From: Modicisalibacter muralis
Lineage (GTDB): Bacteria; Pseudomonadota; Gammaproteobacteria; Pseudomonadales; Halomonadaceae
Direction of reading: 5' to 3'
Assembly: GCF_900102945.1 (NCBI RefSeq)
Contig: NZ_FNGI01000001.1
Span: 744,001-808,000, forward strand
DNA length: 64,000 bases
A program made the position numbers and the translations under genes. The notes below the pieces were generated by a model that was given only the letters and a program-made list of their open reading frames with translations, made no database searches and was not told where the DNA came from. Positions 57,247 to 64,000 of the stretch are shown here, in pieces (the first letter of the stretch is position 1; each line of letters opens with the position of its first letter).

Positions 57247-59157
57247 TTAAACCTGGCGCGCCCGATCGGCAGCGCCTACCTGATGCTCGACCATTGCCTC
57301 CTGGACGTCTTGCAGGCTGCTCGGATCGTCGATGGTCGACGGGATGCCGAACTCCTCGCCATCGGCGATGCTTCGCAGCAGCTTGCGCAGAATCTTGCCT
57401 GAGCGCGTCTTGGGCAGCCGCGACACCACCAGCACCTGCTTGAGACTGGCGATGGCGCCGATTTTCTCGCGCACCAGCGCAATCAGCTCACGCTCGAGCG
57501 CATCCGTATCGCCATCGAAACCGTCCTTGGGAATCACCAATCCAACGGGAACCTGGCCCTTGAGCGAGTTCTGAATGCCCACCACCGCGCACTCGGCGAC
57601 CGCCGCGTGCGAACCGACGACTTCTTCCATCTCGCCGGTGGACAGCCGATGGCCGGCCACGTTGATCACGTCATCGGTGCGGCCCATGATGAACAAATAA
57701 CCATCGGCATCGAAATACCCCCCGTCGCCGGTCAGATAGTAACCCGGGTAGGCGGCCATGTAGGCGCTATGAAAGCGTTGGGGGTCTCGCCATATCCCGG
57801 TCAGGCAACCCGGCGGCATCGGCTGGCGGATGACCACGCTGCCCTGCTCGTCGGGCGTGGCAGGCTCGCCTTGGGTATCGAGTACCTGGACATCGAAGCC
57901 CGGCACCGGAAAGGTCGCCGAGCCGGGTTTGACCGGCTGTGGGTCGAGCCCCTGAAGATTGGCGGCAATCGGCCAGCCGGTTTCGGTCTGCCACCAATGG
58001 TCGATCACCGGTACATCGAGCAGGTCGTCCAGCCAATGAAAGGTCGGCGGGTCGAGGCGCTCGCCGGCCAGGAAGAGCGTTCTCAGGCAGCTAATGTCGT
58101 GTTTCTGCAGCCCCTGGCCATCGGGGTCCTCCTTCTTGATCGCGCGAAAGGCCGTCGGCGCGGTGAAGAACGCCCGTACCTGGTACTCCTCGATCACGCG
58201 CCAGAAGGCACTGGCGTCCGGCGTGCGCACCGGCTTTCCTTCATAGACCACAGTCGTGCAGCCACGTATCAGCGGCGCATAAACGATGTAGGAGTGACCC
58301 ACGACCCAGCCGATATCGGAAGCCGAGAAGAATACCTCGCCCGGTGCCATGCCGTAGATATGTTCCATGGAATAATGCAACGCCACGGCATGGCCGCCAT
58401 GATCGCGCATCACGCCCTTGGGTTTGCCGGTCGTGCCGGAGGTGTAGAGGATGTACAGCGGATCGGTGCCCTTGACCGACACGCAATCGACCGGCGCGGC
58501 GCTTTCAATCAGCGCCTGCCAGTCATGATCGATCACGCCCATCTCGGCGCGCAGCTGTTCGCGCTGCAGAATCACGCAAGCCGACGGCTGGTGCGCGCTC
58601 AGTTCGAGTGCCTGATCGATGATCGGCTTGTAGGGCAATACCTTGTCGACCTCGACGCCACAGGAAGCGGCAACGATGACCTTGGGCTCGGCATCGTCGA
58701 TGCGCACGGCCAGTTCGCGGGCGGCGAAGCCACCGAACACCACCGAATGGACCGCGCCCAGGCGCGCGCAGGCATACATGGCGATCAACGCCTCGGGCAC
58801 CATTGGCATATAGATCACCACCCGGTCGCCCTTTTCCACGCCGAGCCCTGCCAGCGCGCCGGCGAAGACCGCCACCTGATCGCGCAACTCACGATAGCTC
58901 AGTGTGCGCCTGGCATCGGTGACCGGTGAATCCCAGAAAATCGCCGGCTGGTCGCCGCGCCCCGTCTCGACATGGTGATCCAGCGCCACGTAGCAGGTGT
59001 TGAGCTCGCCATCGCCGTACCAGCGTGCATGGCCTTGGTCGTCATGATTCAGCACGACTCGAGGCGGCGTGAACCAGGGGATACGTGAGGCTTGTTCTGC
59101 CCAGAAAACGTCAGGTTGGGCAACCGAACGCTGGTATTCAGTCTGGTACGTGCGCAT
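57247..59157 (-). CDS. prpE: Propionyl-CoA synthetase
   Basis: Product of 636 residues. It activates propionate with ATP and CoA through an acyl-AMP. ATP-binding YTSGTTGKPKGV, HWWQTETGWPI core, and PKTRSGK with K588, the lysine that Pat-type enzymes acetylate to switch these synthetases off. Similar in length to prpE rather than to acetyl-CoA synthetase (about 650), and MRDHGGHAVALHYSMEHIYG supports PrpE. No prpBCD genes are adjacent. Two operator-like palindromes lie upstream. Confidence 0.9.
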   Translation of the reverse strand: MRTYQTEYQRSVAQPDVFWAEQASRIPWFTPPRVVLNHDDQGHARWYGDGELNTCYVALDHHVETGRGDQPAIFWDSPVTDARRTLSYRELRDQVAVFAGALAGLGVEKGDRVVIYMPMVPEALIAMYACARLGAVHSVVFGGFAARELAVRIDDAEPKVIVAASCGVEVDKVLPYKPIIDQALELSAHQPSACVILQREQLRAEMGVIDHDWQALIESAAPVDCVSVKGTDPLYILYTSGTTGKPKGVMRDHGGHAVALHYSMEHIYGMAPGEVFFSASDIGWVVGHSYIVYAPLIRGCTTVVYEGKPVRTPDASAFWRVIEEYQVRAFFTAPTAFRAIKKEDPDGQGLQKHDISCLRTLFLAGERLDPPTFHWLDDLLDVPVIDHWWQTETGWPIAANLQGLDPQPVKPGSATFPVPGFDVQVLDTQGEPATPDEQGSVVIRQPMPPGCLTGIWRDPQRFHSAYMAAYPGYYLTGDGGYFDADGYLFIMGRTDDVINVAGHRLSTGEMEEVVGSHAAVAECAVVGIQNSLKGQVPVGLVIPKDGFDGDTDALERELIALVREKIGAIASLKQVLVVSRLPKTRSGKILRKLLRSIADGEEFGIPSTIDDPSSLQDVQEAMVEHQVGAADRARQV

Positions 59158-59640
59158 GAAAAACCTACTTATGATTATGGTTTTTAACGAACCGCGTAGG
59201 CGGAACAGTCGAGATGATTGTTGACAACACTTTAGAGCAACATGACGGTATTGCCTTCATACCATCGGCTAAATAGCGCCAAAAGTTGTAGCCTTAATCG
59301 TTTAATCGGCAATTAGTCATAGAAAATTGTCGACAATAACGCTGATAACCACTAATCCTAGGGTATCTGCTTCGATTATTTAGCGTTAAATGGCTGCTTG
59401 GACAAGGTTGGCGAAGTTCTTGAAGATTCGCTAAATCAGAAAGGAGGTCCTTGAATAGACACCTTAGCGACAAGCCTGGGCCGGCCGAAATTGAACCAAA
59501 AGGACAGTCTTGAACCGAATAAACAGCCCTGACGCGAATGAACGGCCGACCGTCGTTTGGTACGGCCATTGCAAACACCGCTCGCAGCGGCCTGCACGCC
59601 GCCACTGCTGCGTGGAGCCATCACCGGTAGGAGATGCACC
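59158..59640. other. Gene-free promoter region between prpE and the ArsR-type gene
   Basis: About 480 bases with no supported gene. It is AT-rich near prpE (59160-59400), GC-rich near the ArsR-type gene, and contains the two ATTGTnGACAA palindromes and an isolated strong ribosome binding site AAAGGAGGT at about 59440, followed only by a possible 19-codon frame starting TTG at 59453. Confidence 0.5.
59217..59337. promoter_or_regulatory. Pair of ATTGTnGACAA palindromes upstream of prpE
   Basis: ATTGTTGACAAC at 59217-59228 and ATTGTCGACAAT at 59326-59337 (the second a perfect 12-bp palindrome) are spaced 109 bp apart centre to centre, the first 60 bases before the prpE start codon. They look like operators for one dimeric regulator, for example of the GntR or LysR type. 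No such regulator lies next to prpE. Confidence 0.5.
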
Positions 59641-59958
59641 ATGAGCACTCGTCAAACCGCCGCACAACGACTCGACAAGGACGATAACGTCATCGCCAAC
59701 GCGACCAATCTACTCAAAGCCATGGCCAACGAGAATCGTCTGCGTATTCTGTGTCTGCTCGACGAGGGCGAACTATCGGTCTCCGAACTCAATGCCAAGC
59801 TCGCGCTCAGTCAATCGGCGCTTTCCCAGCATCTGGCGATACTGCGCCGCGAGGGGCTGGTTGCCACGCGACGCTCATCGCAGACTATCTACTATTCGCT
59901 TCAAGGTGACGAGGCACGCACCGTGGTCGATACCCTGGCCAAACTCTACGCCGGCTGA
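59641..59958 (+). CDS. ArsR-family winged-helix regulator
   Basis: Product of 105 residues from ATG 59641 with TAGGAGA upstream. LLKAMANENRLRILCLLDEGELSVSELNAKLALSQSALSQHLAILRREGLV is the ArsR fold with the recognition helix SQSALSQHL. It has only one cysteine (in ILCLL) and lacks the ELCVCD metal motif, so it is more likely a redox, sulfide or non-metal sensor than a classic metal sensor. Stands alone; convergent with sohB. Confidence 0.88.
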   Translation: MSTRQTAAQRLDKDDNVIANATNLLKAMANENRLRILCLLDEGELSVSELNAKLALSQSALSQHLAILRREGLVATRRSSQTIYYSLQGDEARTVVDTLAKLYAG

Positions 59959-59966
59959 AAGACCAG

Positions 59967-61013
59967 TCAGCGACGCTGCCAACCGCTAGCTTCCAGTGTT
60001 TCATAGAGACGCTGCACTCCCCTTTCCACGCCCGCCGAGACCGCCAAACCCAGGCGCTCGGTCAGTCCACGGCGCTTTTCCAATGCCAGGGAGACCACTC
60101 GTGCCTCCTTCATGCGATCCAGCAGATAAGCCTCGCTGGTACCCACGGCATCGGCCAGCCCCTTGCCCAGCGCCTCACTGCCGTACCATATCTCACCAGT
60201 GGACACCGCTTCGATATCCAATGCCGGGCGGCGCTCGGCGACGTAGCGCTTGAACAGGTCATGGACATTTTCCAGATCCTCGGCGAATTTCTCGCGCCCC
60301 TCCTCGGTATTCTCGCCGAGCACCGTCAGCGTGCGCTTGTAGCGCCCGGCCGTCAGCAGCTCGACATCGATGTCGTGCCTCTTGAGCAGGCGGTGGATAT
60401 TGGGCAGTTGCGCGACCACCCCGATCGAACCGATCACCGCGAATGGCGCGACACGTAAACGATCGGCACAACAAGCCATCAGGTAGCCGCCGCTGGCAGC
60501 GACCTTGTCGACGCATACCGTGGTCGGGACCCCCGCCTGACGCAGCCTATCGAGTTGCGCCGCGGCCAGCCCGTAGGCGTGGACCAAGCCGCCGGGTGAT
60601 TCCAGGCGCACGACCACCTCGTCGCCCTCCTCGGCTACGCCAAGCACCGCCGACACTTCCTCGGCAAGGCGCGGTGTTGCCGAGGCCTTGATATCGCCAT
60701 GAAAATCCAGCACCCAAACACTTGATCGTCGGCTCTGCTCCTGACCGCCTTTCTTGGTCGTGCCGCGCGTCTCGCGTTTATCATCCTTCTTGAAAGCCTT
60801 TAGCGCTGCCTTGCGGTGTTTTTTATCCAGGCTTGCCAGGCGCAGCCGACGTTGGCGAGCGCGATAGCGGGTGTTGAGCTCTTCGATGCGCAGCCGGCCG
60901 TGCTCTTCCCGACCACGCAAGCGAGTTGCCAGCACGATCAACAGGCCTATTGCCACGCTCAGGGTGATGACCTGGGCCAGAAACAGGCCATAGCCGGATA
61001 ACCAGTCGCTCAC
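59967..61013 (-). CDS. sohB: Inner-membrane peptidase SohB
   Basis: Product of 348 residues. One N-terminal membrane helix, a basic linker (about 30-100), and an S49 peptidase domain with nucleophile S174 (DKVAASGGYLMACCAD) and general-base K226 (GRYKRTL). It degrades membrane-associated peptides or proteins in the periplasm. SohB is the single-domain relative of SppA. Confidence 0.92.
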   Translation of the reverse strand: MSDWLSGYGLFLAQVITLSVAIGLLIVLATRLRGREEHGRLRIEELNTRYRARQRRLRLASLDKKHRKAALKAFKKDDKRETRGTTKKGGQEQSRRSSVWVLDFHGDIKASATPRLAEEVSAVLGVAEEGDEVVVRLESPGGLVHAYGLAAAQLDRLRQAGVPTTVCVDKVAASGGYLMACCADRLRVAPFAVIGSIGVVAQLPNIHRLLKRHDIDVELLTAGRYKRTLTVLGENTEEGREKFAEDLENVHDLFKRYVAERRPALDIEAVSTGEIWYGSEALGKGLADAVGTSEAYLLDRMKEARVVSLALEKRRGLTERLGLAVSAGVERGVQRLYETLEASGWQRR

Positions 61014-61169
61014 TTATCTCTCCCATTATTTTCACTTTTCCGATGCTACCCGGCGATATGCCGAACGTCATGAACAATGACTCACGTATCGCAAACAAGT
61101 TGCTTCAAACGTCCGTTTTAAATAAGCTCGGGGCAAGTTACCCATCCAACCTTCGAGGCAAAACCCATC

Positions 61170-61487
61170 ATGGCCGACACGCCCAGCACTATCGACAGTC
61201 TCAAGTCTCGCTTCGATCCACAGGCCGCCAAAGGCGTGGACGATATATTCCAATTCAATATCAGCGATGCCGACGACTATTACCTGGTCGTCAAGGACGG
61301 CAACCTGGACGTGCTTCAGGGCGAACACGACGACCCGTCAGTCACCCTGTCGACCGACAGCGCCACGCTGAAAGGTGTCATGAATGGCGAGATCAACGGC
61401 ATGCAGGCTTTCATGTCGGGCAAGCTCAAGGCCAGCGGTAACGTGATGCTGGCGACCAAGCTGACCAGCCTGTTCCCAAGCCGCTAA
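61170..61487 (+). CDS. SCP2 sterol-binding domain protein
   Basis: Product of 105 residues consisting only of an SCP2 domain: FQFNISDADDYYLVVKDGNL, DPSVTLSTDSATLKGVMNGEINGMQAFMSGKLKASGN broken as strands and helices, and the final helix LATKLTSLFPS. Likely binds lipid or fatty acyl ligands. Single-gene unit divergent from sohB. Confidence 0.88.
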   Translation: MADTPSTIDSLKSRFDPQAAKGVDDIFQFNISDADDYYLVVKDGNLDVLQGEHDDPSVTLSTDSATLKGVMNGEINGMQAFMSGKLKASGNVMLATKLTSLFPSR

Positions 61488-61499
61488 CCCCGTCCGTCT

Positions 61500-61535
61500 A
61501 ACGGCGATGCCCTTTCTCAGGAGGTCGTCGCCGTT
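61500..61535. terminator. Terminator between the SCP2 gene and nudC
   Basis: AACGGCGA (61500-61507) pairs with TCGCCGTT (61528-61535) over a 20-base loop, followed by TC AAG on the + strand; it lies between two convergent genes. Confidence 0.5.
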
Positions 61536-61547
61536 TCAAGCTTGCCA

Positions 61548-62324
61548 TTAGCGTGTACCCAGCGCACCCAGATGCGCCTCGATCAAGGCACGCGAGATCG
61601 AAAAAGGCGTCGGTAATTGCGGCAGTCGGCGCGGAGAGAACCAGGCAGCATCGACGATTTCCACGCCATCGACACGAATGCGACGCTCGACCGCCTCGGC
61701 AAAGAACCCCAGCATCAGCGCATGCGGGAACGGCCAGGACTGGCTACGAAAATACTCGATGCGCCCCACCGTCACCCCGACCTCTTCGAATATCTCGCGG
61801 CGCACCGCCTCCTCGGCCGCTTCGCCGGGTTCGATGAAACCCGCCAGGGTCGAATAGCGCCCTGGCGCGAAATGCGGACTGCGTGCAAGCAGTAGATCCT
61901 CGCCGTGAGTGACCAAAGTAATGATACAGGGCGAAATACGCGGATAATTGCGGTGTCCGCACGCCGGGCATTGCATGGCGAACTCACTGATCACTCGCTC
62001 GGCTGCCTGTCCGCAGCGGCCACAGAAGCGGTGATTGCGCTGCCATGCCACCACCTGCAATGCCGTGGAAACCAGCGGAAAGGCTGCATCGGGAAGCTCG
62101 GCCAGCCAGGCGCGCGCGGATGGCCAGCCGTCATCACCGGGGGCGACGGTCACCGCCACCGGGCGCTCGTGCCAGAAGCCCAGAGGCTGCGCCGCCTCGG
62201 GCCACTCGTTCGTTTCGATCAGGATGCCACCATCGGTGGCCGGCGCGATCCCTCCGCGTTCGTTGAGACGAACCAGCAGGCCACCGCCGTGCTTTTCGGC
62301 GGCGGCTAGATCGCGACAAAACAT
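61548..62324 (-). CDS. nudC: NAD+ diphosphatase / NAD-cap hydrolase NudC
   Basis: Product of 258 residues from ATG 62324 with GAGGAGATTG upstream. Zinc ligands C101/C104 and C119/C122 (FCGRCG, CPACGH); Nudix box GFIEPGEAAEEAVRREIFEEVG (162-183); SQSWPFPHA matches the NudC SQPWPFPxS array except at two positions. It removes NAD caps from RNA. Its start codon shares one base with the stop of dnaQ. Confidence 0.93.
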   Translation of the reverse strand: MFCRDLAAAEKHGGGLLVRLNERGGIAPATDGGILIETNEWPEAAQPLGFWHERPVAVTVAPGDDGWPSARAWLAELPDAAFPLVSTALQVVAWQRNHRFCGRCGQAAERVISEFAMQCPACGHRNYPRISPCIITLVTHGEDLLLARSPHFAPGRYSTLAGFIEPGEAAEEAVRREIFEEVGVTVGRIEYFRSQSWPFPHALMLGFFAEAVERRIRVDGVEIVDAAWFSPRRLPQLPTPFSISRALIEAHLGALGTR

Positions 62325-63085
62325 CAATCTCCTCGTTGGCTGGTTTCCCAGCCCGATAGCGTATCCCAGCCACACTGGCCGGCGCTTTCACGAATGCCTG
62401 CCAGCTTGGCATGGTGGGCAGCAAGTTCGCTGTCGTTGGGGGCTATCACGGCCAAGCGTGGCCGCTCGTCGCTCAAGCGACGAATACCACCGAGGCCACC
62501 GCTGGCGGCTCCGTCGCCACCCTGGGCGTCGGCATCGAGCAATAGCGCGGTCTGCCCGCCGGTCATGGTCAGATAAACGTCGGCGAGAATCTCGGCATCG
62601 AGCAACGCGCCGTGCAGTACGCGGTGGCCGTTATCGATTTCGTAGCGCTTGCACAGCGCATCGAGACTATTGCGCTGCCCAGGATGCTTGTCCCGGGCCA
62701 GCTTGAGCGTATCGAGCACGCCGCAGTGATCGGCGACCGGCCCCAAGCGCGGTTCGCCGCGCAGACCGTGCAGCAGGCCGAATTCATGGTCGATGAAACC
62801 GACGTCGAAGGCGGCGTTATGAATCACCAGTTCGGCGCCCTGGATGAAGGCCCAGAAGGCATCGGCGACCTCGGCGAAGCGCGGTTCGCTGGCAACGCGC
62901 TCGTTGGTGATACCGTGGATCCCGATCGCCTCGGCTTCGATCTCTCGCTCAGGGTTGATGTACTGATGAAACGTCTTGCCGGTCAGGCGGCGGTTAATCA
63001 ATTCCACCGCGCCGATCTCGATCAGACGGTGGCCTTCCTTGGGGTCGATGCCGGTGGTCTCGGTATCCAGGACGATCTGGCGCAT
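62324..63085 (-). CDS. dnaQ: DNA polymerase III epsilon subunit (3'-5' proofreading exonuclease)
   Basis: Product of 253 residues. DEDD exonuclease: D7 and E9 in LDTETTG (Exo I), HNAAFDVGF (Exo II) and HGALLDAEILADVYL (Exo III, with His and Asp). The C-terminal part binds the alpha subunit. Follows rnhA by 27 bases and overlaps nudC by one base. Confidence 0.95.
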   Translation of the reverse strand: MRQIVLDTETTGIDPKEGHRLIEIGAVELINRRLTGKTFHQYINPEREIEAEAIGIHGITNERVASEPRFAEVADAFWAFIQGAELVIHNAAFDVGFIDHEFGLLHGLRGEPRLGPVADHCGVLDTLKLARDKHPGQRNSLDALCKRYEIDNGHRVLHGALLDAEILADVYLTMTGGQTALLLDADAQGGDGAASGGLGGIRRLSDERPRLAVIAPNDSELAAHHAKLAGIRESAGQCGWDTLSGWETSQRGD

Positions 63086-63112
63086 ATCTGTCTCGTCAAT
63101 AGCGGGAAAAAG

Positions 63113-63571
63113 TTACTGAGTGGCCATCGTCGCATCGATAGCGGCGTTGGCCAGCGCATCGGCTCGCTCGTTGCCCGGGTGGCCGCTGTGGCCCTTGACC
63201 CAATGCCAGCGCACCTGGTGACGCTCGCTCTCGGCGAGCAGTTCGCGCCATAGATCGGCATTTTTCACCGGCTGCTTGGCGGCGGTCTTCCAGCCGCGTT
63301 TTTGCCAGCCATGGATCCATTCGGTGATGCCCTTGCGCAGGTATTCCGAGTCGGTGTAAAGCGCCACGCGACAAGGCTGCTTGAGCTCCCGCAGCGCCAT
63401 GATCGCGGCCATCAGTTCCATGCGGTTGTTGGTGGTCGTGGCCTCGAAGCCGTTCAACGTCTTCTCGTGGCGCCCGGCATTCAACAGCGCCCCCCAGCCG
63501 CCCGGACCGGGATTGCCACGACAGGCACCGTCGGTGTGGATCGTCACTTCGGGTAGTGCGGTATCAGTCAA
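63113..63571 (-). CDS. rnhA: Ribonuclease HI
   Basis: Product of 152 residues. Active-site D14 ([11 protein letters not shown]), E52, D74 ([14 protein letters not shown]) and D138, with H128 in the flexible loop ([14 protein letters not shown]). It cuts RNA in RNA-DNA hybrids. The E. coli neighbourhood rnhA-dnaQ is divergent; here both genes lie in one direction. Confidence 0.96.
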   Translation of the reverse strand: MTDTALPEVTIHTDGACRGNPGPGGWGALLNAGRHEKTLNGFEATTTNNRMELMAAIMALRELKQPCRVALYTDSEYLRKGITEWIHGWQKRGWKTAAKQPVKNADLWRELLAESERHQVRWHWVKGHSGHPGNERADALANAAIDATMATQ

Positions 63572-64000
63572 CCTCGGTCATCCTTTCGCATTCGGGTTCA
63601 TGGGCCGCCACGCGCGGGGCGTGGCCGAGCAACGGGCCACCCACCGCGGGACTGGGCAGGCGCGGGCGCGACACTTGCGCCCAATGCATGCGGCGCCGCG
63701 CACGAATCATGTAGGTATCGCCCAGAGGCAGATTGTGACGTCGTCCAAACGTTTCCAGGGAGGCATTGCGTGGCACGCCGCCAGGCACGCGGAAGCCGCA
63801 GTAGTCTATCCGTTCGATTTCGAAATCGACAAATGCCAACCAGTCCTTGAGACGCCCCGGCGTGCGCCAATGGCCGCGCCATGGCAGTTCACTGCGGCGC
63901 CGGGGCCAGGGTCGGTTCATCCCTTCCAGGCCCAGGGGCGACCAGCCGAACAGCACCAGGCGACCATCGTCGGCCACGACGCGAGTGGCCTCCTGCAACA
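63564..64000 (-). CDS. SAM-dependent methyltransferase (partial, 5' end outside window)
   Basis: The C-terminal 145 residues are visible. [24 protein letters not shown] is the strand-and-turn following the SAM-binding core in YafS/UbiE-like methyltransferases, and [17 protein letters not shown] with the following region belongs to the DUF/COG family encoded next to rnhA in gammaproteobacteria. The gene overlaps rnhA by eight bases. Confidence 0.75.
   Translation of the reverse strand, partial: LQEATRVVADDGRLVLFGWSPLGLEGMNRPWPRRRSELPWRGHWRTPGRLKDWLAFVDFEIERIDYCGFRVPGGVPRNASLETFGRRHNLPLGDTYMIRARRRMHWAQVSRPRLPSPAVGGPLLGHAPRVAAHEPECERMTEVD

Noticed and set aside
57607-58929. 440-codon frame opposite prpE
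   Set aside because: Antisense shadow of prpE with no family resemblance.
59440-59515. Small frame behind an isolated AAAGGAGGT
   Set aside because: About 19 codons with a TTG start and no conservation to judge by; probably chance.

Overview
The window looks like chromosomal DNA of a moderately halophilic gammaproteobacterium of the Halomonadaceae (Halomonas-like). The evidence is a complete ectoine operon ectABC whose proteins have the size and residues of the Halomonas enzymes, a glycine betaine ABC transporter next to it, GC-rich coding DNA, and a gammaproteobacterial-type dif site. Nearly all of the window is ordinary core gene content. I see no prophage, integrase, transposase or CRISPR array.

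Layout. 1-2.4 kb: TRAP permease (cut by the window edge), class III CoA-transferase and a GntR regulator with a mirror pair of operators. 2.6-7.9 kb: glutathione reductase, pdxH, a frameshifted azlD remnant, then an operon running ArsC-like protein, WrbA, DUF2069 and an unknown membrane protein. 8-11.2 kb: alkylation-damage operon ada / 2OG-Fe(II) oxygenase / alkB, then smrA. 11.3-15.6 kb: sulfite reductase with DUF934 and a GGDEF-EAL protein. 16-23.5 kb: metH, nfuA, a KfrA-like DNA-binding coiled-coil protein facing sufE across a 26-bp palindrome, yidD, hisI, zur.

23.5-31.9 kb: an acyltransferase, opgG, a dif site at 26747-26774 that places the window at the replication terminus, and a four-gene 2-oxoacid dehydrogenase operon (E1 alpha, E1 beta, E2, E3) whose E2 carries a linker of about 100 residues with no large hydrophobic residue. 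32-37.8 kb: compatible-solute block, ectABC and the opu-type betaine transporter, separated by tandem terminators. 38-44.1 kb: a Pat-type protein acetyltransferase divergent from an HDAC-family deacetylase, an XRE-cupin regulator and an APC permease.

44.2-47.9 kb: molybdenum-cofactor genes (fdhD, DUF1244, moaB, moeA) with a decayed regulator beside fdhD and a mirrored repeat between the divergent promoters. 47.9-51.3 kb: acpH, tusE/B/C/D (tRNA 2-thiouridine sulfur relay), yccA and tRNA-Ser(UGA). 51.3-64 kb: an AT-richer stretch with a PDZ-like membrane protein, an NhaP2-type antiporter, an orphan NMT1-type binding protein, ybfF, a queuosine-precursor transporter with a possible preQ1 riboswitch, prpE, an ArsR regulator, sohB, an SCP2 protein, nudC-dnaQ, rnhA and a partial methyltransferase.

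The items I consider most worth following are the dif site, the two decayed genes (azlD and the HTH/PBP-like regulator), the KfrA-site palindrome, the acidic E2 linker, and the Pat/HDAC divergent pair. All identifications come from reading motifs and family resemblance by eye; no database search was run.
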